Shown here in pieces: positions 1 through 5,931 of a DNA stretch of 6,831 nt. This DNA is from Thermoplasmata archaeon (lineage in GTDB: Archaea; Thermoplasmatota; Thermoplasmata; Lutacidiplasmatales; UBA184): NCBI GenBank assembly GCA_030040625.1, contig JASHTI010000144.1, positions 1 through 6,831 of the forward strand, in the 5' to 3' direction. The notes under the pieces were generated by a model. It made no database searches. It was given only the letters and a program-made list of their open reading frames with translations, and was not told where the DNA came from. Numbering within the stretch: position 1 is the stretch's first letter; every line of letters begins with the position of its first letter. The translations under genes and the position numbers were made by a program.

Positions 1-237
1 CCGCGCGGCGGTGAGCGCGTCGCCGTCGAGCCGTACGAGGAGACGGCGGGCGAGCGCCAGCCGCTCCGCGAGCGCCGCGAGCGCCGCCCGGTCCGGTACC
101 CGGATCGCGATCAATCCTTCCACGGGCGGTGTGTCGGAGTCGCCTCGGGTGGCGTTCAGCGCCGCCAGCGCGCCGTCCAGCTCCGCGCCCGCGAGCTCGG
201 CGGACTCACCTGAGGGCTCGACGTACGCCGCGATCAC
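1..237 (-). CDS. Probable archaeal tRNA (guanine(10)-N2)-methyltransferase, N-terminal part (cut by window edge)
   Basis: A reading frame of 79 codons stays open from a GTG at 237-235 to the left edge, so only the N-terminus is present. It begins V-I-A-A-Y-V-E-P-S-G-E-S-A-E-L-A and continues with a pattern ending in 'AERLALARRLLVRL'. The opening 'xPSGE..ELAxAEL' and the later 'RLAL' stretch resemble the N-terminal THUMP region of archaeal Trm-G10 enzymes, which use S-adenosylmethionine to methylate N2 of G10 in tRNA. The catalytic Rossmann domain (D/N-PPY motif) would lie outside the window, so the assignment rests on the N-terminus only. The GTG overlaps the TGA of the upstream Mut7-C gene (GTGA), and a GGAG sits 8 bases before it (246-249), indicating translational coupling. 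The alternative is another THUMP-domain RNA-modifying enzyme. Confidence 0.6.
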   Translation of the reverse strand, partial: MIAAYVEPSGESAELAGAELDGALAALNATRGDSDTPPVEGLIAIRVPDRAALAALAERLALARRLLVRLDGDALTAAR

Positions 238-725
238 GAACGAATCTCCGCCTCCCACGCCGCGAGCTGCGCCCGGACCCGCGCCGAATGGGACCCGTCC
301 CAGTACCGGTGCCCGCAGGCGTCGCAGGCGAACACGGCGGCGTTCCGCCGACGGATCGCCTCGGGCACGGCGGGGTCCGCCTGGACGATAGGCTCGGCGA
401 GGGCAGCGAGCCGACCGTTGCAGAGCGTGCATCGCTCGAAGCTGACCTCGGCGGGGAGCGTCGGGAGGGCGGTCCGCAACGCCTTCCACTGGTCGCCAAG
501 CGACGGGCTTGCCAGGAGGATCGCGCCGGGAACCTGACGGCTGAGCGCCCGGTCGCGCGTGAGGAGGCGCCGTCGTTCGCGGTCGGCCCAGTCGGCGATC
601 TCCGGGTCCGTGAGGCCTTGGGCATAGGCGGTGTCGCACCCTACGAACCGGAGGTACCGCGCGAGCCGCCCGAGCATCTCGTCCGCCAGGAGTCGGGGCC
701 GTTCCACGCGACCGAAGCCGGGCAC
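234..725 (-). CDS. Mut7-C RNase domain protein with C-terminal zinc ribbon
   Basis: A 163-residue protein of the Mut7-C family (PIN-like fold, predicted ribonuclease; prokaryotic members are small stand-alone proteins of about this length). The family opening 'LLADEMLGRLARYLR' is at residues 12-26 and contains the conserved acidic D15. 'LLTRDRAL' at 54-61 supplies a second conserved acidic site (D58). The C-terminal half has a zinc ribbon: C99-x2-C102 and C134-x2-C137, followed by the characteristic 'YWDGSH' at 141-146. No signal peptide or membrane segment is seen, so it is cytosolic. The start is uncertain: GTG 725 is the longest choice, but GTG 707 (VERPRLLAD...) gives a more family-like N-terminus and sits about 26 bases from a TATA-like element at 730-737. 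It overlaps the downstream tRNA methyltransferase gene by 4 bases, suggesting a joint role in RNA processing or quality control. The biochemical substrate of archaeal members is not known to me. Confidence 0.85.
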   Translation of the reverse strand: MPGFGRVERPRLLADEMLGRLARYLRFVGCDTAYAQGLTDPEIADWADRERRRLLTRDRALSRQVPGAILLASPSLGDQWKALRTALPTLPAEVSFERCTLCNGRLAALAEPIVQADPAVPEAIRRRNAAVFACDACGHRYWDGSHSARVRAQLAAWEAEIRS

Positions 726-729
726 CCGG

Positions 730-737
730 CCATAACC
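730..737 (-). promoter_or_regulatory. TATA-like element for the Mut7-C operon
   Basis: Read on the minus strand the sequence is GGTTATGG, one of the few AT-containing stretches in this GC-rich gap. Its centre lies about 26 bases before GTG 707, which would give a leaderless transcript from that start. The match to an archaeal TATA box is weak, so this is a tentative call. Confidence 0.3.
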
Positions 738-793
738 TTGCGGAGGGGCGACCCGCCTCCCGCCCGGTGGCGCGCCGGTCCCCGAGCCCCGGG

Positions 794-801
794 CTTATAG
801 C
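794..801 (+). promoter_or_regulatory. TATA-like element for glmM
   Basis: CTTATAGC lies about 31 bases before the GTG start at 829, predicting a transcript with a leader of only about five bases. It directly follows a short inverted repeat (AGCCC-C-GGGCT, 785-795). Together with the minus-strand element at 730-737 it makes the 103-base gap between the two start codons a divergent promoter region. The strong AGGAGGA at 804-810 is 18 bases from the start and would lie upstream of the predicted transcript start, so it is unlikely to be the ribosome binding site. Confidence 0.45.
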
Positions 802-828
802 GCAGGAGGACTGGAACGACCGCAAGTC

Positions 829-2208
829 GTGACGCGGCTGTTCGGGACGAACGGCATCCGGGAGGTCGTCGGCGATCCGCTGACGCCCCAGTTCGCGGCG
901 CGCGTCGCCGGCGCCATCGCGACGGTCGCCCCCCGGGAGCTTCCGGTGGCCGTCGGCTGGGACGGCCGGACCTCCAGCCCCTGGCTCGCGCGGCTGGTCG
1001 GCGCCACCCTCGCCCTCCGGGGCCACCGGGTGATCGAGCTTGGCCTGCTGCCGACGCCCGCGATCCAATACAGCGTGCCGCGGGTCGGGGCCGGACTCGC
1101 GGTCATCGTCACCGCCTCGCACAATCCGCCGGAGTTCAACGGGCTGAAGTGCATCGCCGCGGACGGCCTCGAGGTCCCTCCGGAAGTGGAGGGCCGTGTC
1201 GAGGCGGCGTTCGATGCGCCGGCCGCCGCGTCGGCCCCCTACGACGCGATCGGCGAGGTGACGCGGGACGACCTTGGCGCCCAGCGCTACCTTCACGGGA
1301 TCCTGGAGCAGGTCGATCGGCCGCGGATCGCGGACCGCCGGTTCCACGTCGTCCTCGACTGCGGCAACGGCGCCTCGGTCCCGACCAGCCCGCGGCTGCT
1401 GCAGCGCCTCGGCTGCCGGACGGTCACGCTCAACGGCCACGTCGACGGTACCTTCCCCGGACGCCGCTCCGAGCCGACGGAGGCGAACCTCGGGGACCTC
1501 AAGCGGACGGTGCCGAGCGTCGGCGCGGAGCTCGGGGTCGCCCACGACGGCGACGCCGACCGCGCGGTCTTCGTCCGCGCCGACGGCAGCTACGTCCCCG
1601 GCGAGGTGATGCTCGCCGCCCTCGCCCGCGACGCGGTCGAACGGGCCGGGGGCGGGACCGTCGTCGTTCCGGTGTCGACCTCCCTCTCGGTCGAAGAGGC
1701 GGTGCGCGCCGCCGGCGGGACGGTCCACTACACCCGCGTCGGCTCCCCGTCGGTGACACGCGCGCTGCGCGAGCGGCACGGGGTATTCGGCGGCGAGGAC
1801 AACGGCGGCCTGATCTTCCCCGCCTTCCAGCTCGCGCGCGACGGGGCGATGGCGCTCGCCGCCACGCTCGATCTGCTCGCCCGCAAGAGCGCGACCCTGG
1901 CCGAGGCGGTCGCCGGCGTGCCCCGCTACCATCTCGTGAAGGAGACCGTCGGCTGCCCCGTGGCGATGCGGGAGAAGGTCCTCGCACGCGTCGCCGCGCA
2001 GCTCGCGGCGGGCGGGGATCGGATCGAGACGCTGGACGGGGTCAAGCTCCGGACCGGCGACGGCTGGCTGCTGCTGCGACCCTCCGGCACCGAGCCGATC
2101 TTCCGGGTCACCGCCGAAGCCCGCGCGGCGCCGGAGGCTCGCGCGCTGGCCGACCGCGGCCTGCGGACGGTCCGCGAGGCACTCGCCGAACTCGGGGAGA
2201 CCGGCTAG
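829..2208 (+). CDS. glmM: Phosphoglucosamine mutase / phosphohexomutase (archaeal GlmM type)
   Basis: A complete 459-residue alpha-D-phosphohexomutase, the usual length for the family. It interconverts the 6-phosphate and 1-phosphate of glucosamine (or mannose/glucose), feeding UDP-N-acetylglucosamine and cell-surface glycan synthesis in the cytosol. All four active-site loops are visible: the phosphoserine loop 'TASHNP' (95-100, nucleophile S97), the metal-binding loop 'DGDADR' (240-245), the sugar-binding loop 'GGEDNGG' (321-327) and the C-terminal phosphate-binding loop 'RPSGTEP' (417-423). The N-terminus 'RLFGTNGIRE' (3-12) fits the archaeal subfamily and fixes GTG 829 as start. The gene stands alone on the plus strand, divergent from Mut7-C and convergent with DUF1634. 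Family members often accept several hexose phosphates, so GlmM versus phosphomannomutase cannot be decided from the sequence; GlmM is favoured by the archaeal form of the N-terminus. Confidence 0.9.
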   Translation: MTRLFGTNGIREVVGDPLTPQFAARVAGAIATVAPRELPVAVGWDGRTSSPWLARLVGATLALRGHRVIELGLLPTPAIQYSVPRVGAGLAVIVTASHNPPEFNGLKCIAADGLEVPPEVEGRVEAAFDAPAAASAPYDAIGEVTRDDLGAQRYLHGILEQVDRPRIADRRFHVVLDCGNGASVPTSPRLLQRLGCRTVTLNGHVDGTFPGRRSEPTEANLGDLKRTVPSVGAELGVAHDGDADRAVFVRADGSYVPGEVMLAALARDAVERAGGGTVVVPVSTSLSVEEAVRAAGGTVHYTRVGSPSVTRALRERHGVFGGEDNGGLIFPAFQLARDGAMALAATLDLLARKSATLAEAVAGVPRYHLVKETVGCPVAMREKVLARVAAQLAAGGDRIETLDGVKLRTGDGWLLLRPSGTEPIFRVTAEARAAPEARALADRGLRTVREALAELGETG

Positions 2209-2216
2209 CGCCGGTC
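2199..2216 (+). repeat. Short hairpin spanning the glmM stop codon
   Basis: GACCGGC and GCCGGTC form a perfect 7-bp inverted repeat around the 4-base loop TAGC, which contains the glmM stop codon. It lies 11 bases before the end of the convergent DUF1634 gene. A run of C, not T, follows, so it is not a typical archaeal oligo-T terminator. It could slow or stabilise transcript ends in the convergent region, or be a chance effect of high GC. Confidence 0.35.
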
Positions 2217-2227
2217 CCCCCTCGGGT

Positions 2228-2578
2228 TCAGCGGACCAGCGGGCCGACGACCAGCAAGCCCACGAACAGCAGCGCGAGGACCGTGATCGTGATCGCCCCC
2301 ATGCGCCGCTCCCCGTGACGAACGAAGGTGATCGCGCCGGCGGCGACCCGCACGACGGGCGTCGCGATCAGCGCGAAGACCCCGAGGGTGAGGTACGCCT
2401 CCGCCCGGCCCGCCGCGAGCCCCTTCGCGAGCGCCCGGAGCCCGAGGTAGTTGGGCAGCGGGTTGCTGGAGATCCAGCTCGCCGCCGCCGAGGCCGGCTC
2501 GCGCGCGACCAGGGCGACGATCGCCCCGACGAGCAGCGCCAGTGCGACGTACAGCCCCACGCGGAGCACCGCCGCCAT
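2228..2578 (-). CDS. DUF1634 family small membrane protein
   Basis: A 116-residue protein with three hydrophobic segments at about residues 4-25, 62-83 and 93-114. The second half, 'LGVFALIATPVVRVAAG' then 'RRMGAITITVLALLF', matches the conserved part of DUF1634 (typical length about 110-130 residues), in which 'G...L..TPV.RV' precedes the last membrane helix. Function is unknown, but family members are commonly encoded next to TauE/SafE permeases, as here (74 bases downstream of one on the same strand), so an accessory role in the same anion transport is the natural inference. The reading frame remains open upstream back into the tauE 3' end, without an ATG, GTG or TTG in the intervening stretch, so ATG 2578 is the best start although no clear Shine-Dalgarno precedes it. 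A CTG at 2656-2654 overlapping the tauE stop is a less likely alternative. Confidence 0.75.
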   Translation of the reverse strand: MAAVLRVGLYVALALLVGAIVALVAREPASAAASWISSNPLPNYLGLRALAKGLAAGRAEAYLTLGVFALIATPVVRVAAGAITFVRHGERRMGAITITVLALLFVGLLVVGPLVR

Positions 2579-2652
2579 CCCGGCGTAGGCCGCCGGAGGC
2601 AGATCGGGGGGCGGCCCCGCGCCGGGCGACGGAGCGGACCCGGCTGCGGTCG

Positions 2653-3510
2653 TCAGCCCACCCCCAAGCCCCGGAGGATCACCTCGGCCCCCAGCACCAG
2701 GACGACCGGGACGAACAGCCAGCGGACCGTGCGATTGCGGAGCATCGGCAGCAGCCGGCTCCCGCCCAGCGCGCCGACGGCCGTGCCGAGCGCGACCGGC
2801 GCGCCGATCACCGGGTTGATGAACCCGGCGAGCAGGAGGACGCTCGCCCCGGCCGCGCCGGTGACCCCGATCATGAAGTTGCTGGTCGCCGTCGCGATCT
2901 TCATCGGCAGCCGAAGGAACCTCTCGAGGGCGAGGACCTTGAACACGCCGCCCCCGATCCCGAACATCCCGGAAACGACACCGGCGCAGAACATCACCCC
3001 GAGCGCGGGACGGGTCTGCGCGGCGGCGTAGTGGAACCGCTCTCGGCGGGCCTCGTCGTAGTACGAACCCGTGAGGCCGAGCTCGGTGGACCAGCGGTCC
3101 TGCGCCGCCGGCGTCGTCGGGGTCGGTGTCCGTCCGCGCAGGATCGCCCCGGGGACGAGCCCGATCAGGATGATGCCGAGGGCGACGAGCAGCGCATCGG
3201 CGAGCTGGGCATGGACTAGGAAGACGGTCGCGGTCGCGCCCACGAGCGCCCCCGGCACCGTGGCGATCTCCAGGAACATGCCGATCCGCAGGTCGCTGAG
3301 GTGGTCGCGCACGTAGGCCGCCCCGGTCGTGGAGGAGGTCGCGAGGATCGTGAGGAGCCCCGCGCCGGCCGCCTCCGGGAACGGGACGCCGAAACCGATC
3401 ACGAGCACCGGCAGCGCGACGACGGCGCCGCCGAGGCCGGTCAGCGATCCGACGAACCCGGCGAGGAGGCCCGTGATCCCCAGGAGCAGGGCGAGCACCA
3501 GGAGGTCCAC
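2653..3510 (-). CDS. TauE/SafE family anion (sulfite/organosulfonate) permease
   Basis: A 285-residue polytopic membrane protein of the TauE/SafE family, whose characterised members export sulfite, sulfoacetate or related organic anions. It has the family's two-fold repeat: each half carries a hydrophobic helix with a glycine-rich signature, 'GSLTGLGGAVVALPVL' at 21-36 and 'SGMFGIGGGVFKVLAL' at 180-195. A soluble, charged stretch at about 125-165 ('RTPTPTTPAAQDRW' onward) separates the halves and probably forms a loop on one face of the membrane. About eight membrane segments are expected. The start is GTG 3510: the protein begins 'MDLLVLALLLGITGLLAGF', directly with the first membrane helix. 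It has no Shine-Dalgarno but a T-rich element about 25 bases upstream. It is probably co-transcribed with the DUF1634 gene downstream. The substrate cannot be read from the sequence. Confidence 0.88.
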   Translation of the reverse strand: MDLLVLALLLGITGLLAGFVGSLTGLGGAVVALPVLVIGFGVPFPEAAGAGLLTILATSSTTGAAYVRDHLSDLRIGMFLEIATVPGALVGATATVFLVHAQLADALLVALGIILIGLVPGAILRGRTPTPTTPAAQDRWSTELGLTGSYYDEARRERFHYAAAQTRPALGVMFCAGVVSGMFGIGGGVFKVLALERFLRLPMKIATATSNFMIGVTGAAGASVLLLAGFINPVIGAPVALGTAVGALGGSRLLPMLRNRTVRWLFVPVVLVLGAEVILRGLGVG

Positions 3511-3511
3511 G

Positions 3512-3530
3512 ACCGGCCTATCCGGCCGGT
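3512..3530. repeat. Inverted repeat between TATA-like element and tauE start codon
   Basis: ACCGGCC (3512-3518) and GGCCGGT (3524-3530) form a perfect 7-bp inverted repeat with a 5-base spacer, ending one base before the GTG start codon on the minus strand. Its position between promoter and start would suit an operator. It is also 30 bases beyond the ABC permease stop codon, so a 3' hairpin of that mRNA is an alternative. Confidence 0.4.
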
Positions 3531-3540
3531 GGGAAAAGCC
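3531..3540 (-). promoter_or_regulatory. TATA-like element for tauE-DUF1634
   Basis: The minus-strand sequence GGCTTTTCCC has its T-run (3537-3534) centred about 25 bases before the GTG start, the spacing of an archaeal TATA box in a leaderless gene. The same T-run follows the ABC operon and could alternatively contribute to its termination, though four Ts is short for that. Confidence 0.35.
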
Positions 3541-3559
3541 CGTCTGCCGACCGGCGCGC

Positions 3560-4324
3560 TCAGTCGACCTTCAGCCAGCGCGACGAGACGAAGTAGCCGA
3601 TCGTGCCCATGACGGCCGCGAAGAGCGCCAGGTAGCCGAACGCCACCCACTCGACGGCTCCGGTGAGGAGCAGGTGGCGCCCGAGGCTCGCCGAGTAGCT
3701 GATCGGGTTGACCTCGCTGATCGCCTTCATCCAGTCCGGGAAGCCGGCCGACGGGTACAGGGCGGCGCTCGAGAACATCAGCGGCATCGTGATGAAGTTG
3801 GACACGACGCCCGGCGTCTGCCAGTCGGTCGACGACGCCGTGATCGCGAGGAACATGCTGCAGAAGCCGATCGCGACGAACAGCAGCCCGAGGACCCAGA
3901 CGCACCAGTCGAGCGGCGAGAGGCCGAAGCGGACGCCGAAGACGGTCGCCGCGGCGACCATGACGGGGATCTGGATCAGACCCCGGCTCGCGGAGCCGAG
4001 CGCCTTGGCGAGGAAGACGACCCCCTTGGAGGTCGGCGTGATCAGGATGCGCTTCATGAATCCGAACCGCTTGTCCTGGATGGTGCTCATCGATCCGAAC
4101 ATCCCCACGGTGAGCATCGAGGTCGAGAGGACGCCGGGGAGCAGGAACTCGATGTAGTTCGAGGTCCCGTAGTACGGCGCGAGGTCCGCCGCGTACTTCG
4201 CGAAGCCCGAGCCGAAGAAGGCGAGCCACATGAACGGCTGGACCACGGTGATCAGCAGGACGAACGGATTCCGGAACGTCCGTAGCAACTCGCGGGCGTA
4301 GAGGCCCCAGAACTGGCTCCTCAT
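3560..4324 (-). CDS. ABC-2 type transporter permease (DrrB-like)
   Basis: A 254-residue integral membrane subunit of an ABC-2 exporter, the standard length for the family. Six membrane segments are visible at about 21-41, 57-77, 112-131, 140-163, 173-191 and 227-246. Typical family patches are present: 'RELLRTFRNP' (11-20) before helix 1; 'DKRFGFMKRILITPTS' (84-99) in the cytoplasmic loop that contacts the ATPase; and 'MFSSAALYP' with 'FPDWMKAISEVNPISY' (183-210) before the last helix. A longer open frame extends upstream to 4525, but that stretch lies in the ATPase gene and reads as low-complexity shadow sequence. ATG 4324 overlaps the ATPase TGA (ATGA) and has GGAGG 8 bases before it (4333-4337), which fixes the start. 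With the ATPase it should form a heterotetramer exporting a drug, lipid or glycan; the substrate is not predictable. Confidence 0.92.
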   Translation of the reverse strand: MRSQFWGLYARELLRTFRNPFVLLITVVQPFMWLAFFGSGFAKYAADLAPYYGTSNYIEFLLPGVLSTSMLTVGMFGSMSTIQDKRFGFMKRILITPTSKGVVFLAKALGSASRGLIQIPVMVAAATVFGVRFGLSPLDWCVWVLGLLFVAIGFCSMFLAITASSTDWQTPGVVSNFITMPLMFSSAALYPSAGFPDWMKAISEVNPISYSASLGRHLLLTGAVEWVAFGYLALFAAVMGTIGYFVSSRWLKVD

Positions 4325-5340
4325 CCGCGGGCCCTCCGCATCTGCATGTAGAACCGGCGCACGTCGCGCATCGGCTCGTCGCCCCCGATGCGGCGGCCGG
4401 TGAGGTCCAGGAAGACCGTTTCCAGGCTCGGCTTCTCGACGCTGATGCGGCGGATCTGCTCCGGCGGGACCGCGTGCAGGAGGTTCGGCAGCACCGCCTC
4501 CGCCGAGCCGGCCCGGATCGTCCACTCGTTGCCCTGCGCGCGCACCTCCTGCACGCCCGGCAGCGCGGAGAGGCGCGGGACGTCCAGGCCGTCCCGTGTC
4601 TCGAGCACGATCAGGTCGGCCTTCACCCGCGCCTTCAGCTCGTCCGGGGTCCCTTCGGCGATGATCCGGCCCTGGTCGATGATGCCGATCCGCTCGCAGA
4701 GCGCGTCGGCCTCCTCGATGTAGTGGGTGGTCAGGAGGACCGTGACGCCGAACTCACGGTGCACGCCGGTGACGATCTCCCAGAGCATCCGGCGCGTCGG
4801 GACGTCCAGGCCGATCGTCGGCTCGTCCATGAAGATCACCGTCGGCTGGTGCAGCAGGGCGAGCGCGATCTCCAGCTTCTTGCGCATCCCCGTGGAGTAC
4901 TGCCCGACCTTGTCGTCCTTCCGGTCGGCGAGGGAGAAGTACCGCAGCAGCTCGAGGGCCCGTTCCTGCCAGTCGCGCAGGCCCTGCAGCTTCGCCTGCA
5001 GCCAGAGGTTCTCCCACGCGGAGAAGTCGTCGTCCAGGATCACCTCGGCCGCGACCCAGCCGATCCGGGCCCGGACCCGGAGCGACTCGCGCTGGACGTC
5101 GAACCCGGCGACGGAGGCGGTGCCGCTCGTGATGTCGCTGATCCCCGTCAGCACCTTGATCAGCGTCGTCTTGCCCGCCCCGTTCGGCCCCAGCAGACCG
5201 AAGACCGTGCCTCGCGGGATGCGGAGCGTCACTCGATCGAGGGCGAGCACACCGCGGCCGACCGAGCCGTAGCGCTTCGACAGCTCACGGACCTCGATCG
5301 CTCCCGCCGCCGGAGGCGCGGAGGGACCGGAGACGCTCAT
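4321..5340 (-). CDS. ABC-2 type transporter ATP-binding protein (DrrA-like)
   Basis: A 339-residue ABC ATPase. Residues 16-230 are the nucleotide-binding domain: A-loop tyrosine in 'LSKRYGS' (20-26), Walker A 'GPNGAGKT' (51-58), signature 'STGMRKK' (149-155), Walker B 'VIFMDEP' (168-174), D-loop 'GLD' (177-179) and switch histidine in 'LLTTHYIEEAD' (202-212). Where most relatives have the Q-loop 'YVPQ', this protein has 'WVAAEV' (95-100) with no glutamine. Residues 240-320 form the C-terminal accessory domain of DrrA-type proteins, including 'PSLETVFLDLTGR' (304-316). ATG 5340 is chosen because it overlaps the PadR stop (ATGA) and gives a short 15-residue lead into the domain; a longer open frame upstream is shadow of padR. 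No Shine-Dalgarno is visible, so translation probably depends on coupling. It powers the permease encoded immediately downstream. Confidence 0.94.
   Translation of the reverse strand: MSVSGPSAPPAAGAIEVRELSKRYGSVGRGVLALDRVTLRIPRGTVFGLLGPNGAGKTTLIKVLTGISDITSGTASVAGFDVQRESLRVRARIGWVAAEVILDDDFSAWENLWLQAKLQGLRDWQERALELLRYFSLADRKDDKVGQYSTGMRKKLEIALALLHQPTVIFMDEPTIGLDVPTRRMLWEIVTGVHREFGVTVLLTTHYIEEADALCERIGIIDQGRIIAEGTPDELKARVKADLIVLETRDGLDVPRLSALPGVQEVRAQGNEWTIRAGSAEAVLPNLLHAVPPEQIRRISVEKPSLETVFLDLTGRRIGGDEPMRDVRRFYMQMRRARG
4333..4337 (-). promoter_or_regulatory. Shine-Dalgarno deciding the permease start
   Basis: On the minus strand GGAGG lies 8 bases before ATG 4324, inside the 3' end of the ATPase gene. 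It supports the ATGA-overlap start over the much longer upstream open frame. Confidence 0.6.
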
Positions 5341-5849
5341 CGGCGGGCCGCGGCCGCCGCCCGCGTCCTGCGCGGAGCCCGGGCACGGAACTGGCCGGAA
5401 GCCCGGCGGACCGCGGCGAGCGCGGCCGTACGAACCGCCGTTGCATCCGAGCGCGGCGGCTTCCGTCCGAGATACGCCGCGATCGAGGCGAGATTCCGAT
5501 CCAACCGGCGCAGCAGGAACGCTCCGACGTCCTTCGCGCCCACCGTCTCGGCCCACAGGGCGCTCAGGTCCGGACCGCCTCGACGCGACCGGCGGGCCCG
5601 GAGCCGGAAGGCGCGGAGCGCACGCCGACCCGCCGCCGTGATGCGGTACTCACGTCGGCGGCCGGAGCCTCGGCAGCTGGCAAATCCGCGATCCACGAGC
5701 GCGCGCAGGGCCGGGTACACCGCGCCCGGCCCGGGCCGCCACGCCCCGTCCGTTCGCTCGGCGATCCGCTCGGAGAGACGGTAGCCGTGGATCGGCCCGT
5801 CACGGTCCATGGTCGCCAGGGCGTAGAGGCCGATGAGTCGCGGGGGCAT
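5337..5849 (-). CDS. PadR family transcriptional regulator
   Basis: A 170-residue regulator. Residues 1-80 are the PadR winged helix: 'IGLYALATMDRDGPIHGYRL' (6-25) with the hallmark HGY, 'WRPGPGAVYPALRALVDRGF' (37-56) covering the recognition helix, and 'GRRREYRITAAGRRAL' (63-78) as the wing with its Y-x-I-T signature. The remainder holds a helical dimerisation segment (about 94-130) and an unusual Ala/Arg-rich tail (about 134-170). PadR proteins usually repress adjacent transporter genes and release DNA on binding a hydrophobic ligand. Here it is the first gene of an operon with an ABC-2 exporter, overlapping the ATPase gene by 4 bases. ATG 5849 has no Shine-Dalgarno, but a TATA-like element sits about 25 bases upstream inside a perfect palindrome, so autorepression is the likely mode of control. 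Confidence 0.9.
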   Translation of the reverse strand: MPPRLIGLYALATMDRDGPIHGYRLSERIAERTDGAWRPGPGAVYPALRALVDRGFASCRGSGRRREYRITAAGRRALRAFRLRARRSRRGGPDLSALWAETVGAKDVGAFLLRRLDRNLASIAAYLGRKPPRSDATAVRTAALAAVRRASGQFRARAPRRTRAAAAARR

Positions 5850-5870
5850 CGCCGGCGGGGGCTCCCGCGG

Positions 5871-5892
5871 GATATATCGATATCGATATATC
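5871..5892. promoter_or_regulatory. 22-bp perfect palindrome overlapping the padR TATA box; candidate PadR operator
   Basis: The left arm GATATATCGAT (5871-5881) is followed immediately by its exact reverse complement ATCGATATATC (5882-5892), with no spacer and no mismatch. It is by far the most AT-rich stretch in the window. Read toward padR, the proximal GATATATC (5878-5871) is centred about 25 bases from ATG 5849, the position of an archaeal TATA box for a leaderless transcript. A dimeric repressor bound here would block TBP. PadR operators are generally AT-rich dyads, so autorepression by the adjacent PadR is inferred. Confidence 0.75.
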
Positions 5893-5931
5893 GTGGGCGA
5901 GGCGCAGCGCGAGGGAGACGGCGGCGGGCCG

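Noticed and set aside
804..810. AGGAGGA as ribosome binding site of glmM
   Set aside because: It is 18 bases from the GTG start, too far for normal use, and lies upstream of the transcript start predicted from the TATA-like element at 794-801. No closer start codon in the glmM frame would give a better protein.
2199..2227. Intrinsic terminator between glmM and DUF1634
   Set aside because: A 7-bp hairpin is present but is followed by C residues rather than a T-run, so it does not meet either bacterial or archaeal terminator expectations; listed only as a repeat.
1149..2318. Second plus-strand frame (389 codons) within glmM
   Set aside because: Arg/Gly/Pro-rich out-of-frame shadow of glmM, which has every catalytic loop in its own frame.
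3329..4285. Long plus-strand open frame (318 codons) opposite the tauE and ABC permease genes
   Set aside because: Composition is dominated by Arg, Glu, Asp and Gly with no family motif, and the opposite strand holds clear TauE and ABC-2 genes; this is an antisense shadow caused by high GC.
5341..5556. Longer start for the ABC ATPase (72 extra residues)
   Set aside because: The extension lies entirely in padR, reads as Gly/Arg/Pro-rich shadow, and the ATGA overlap start at 5340 gives a standard DrrA length.
4474..5784. Long plus-strand open frame (436 codons) opposite the ATPase and padR genes
   Set aside because: It is antisense to a gene with all ABC ATPase motifs and to padR; its own translation is low-complexity and has no recognisable domain or promoter.
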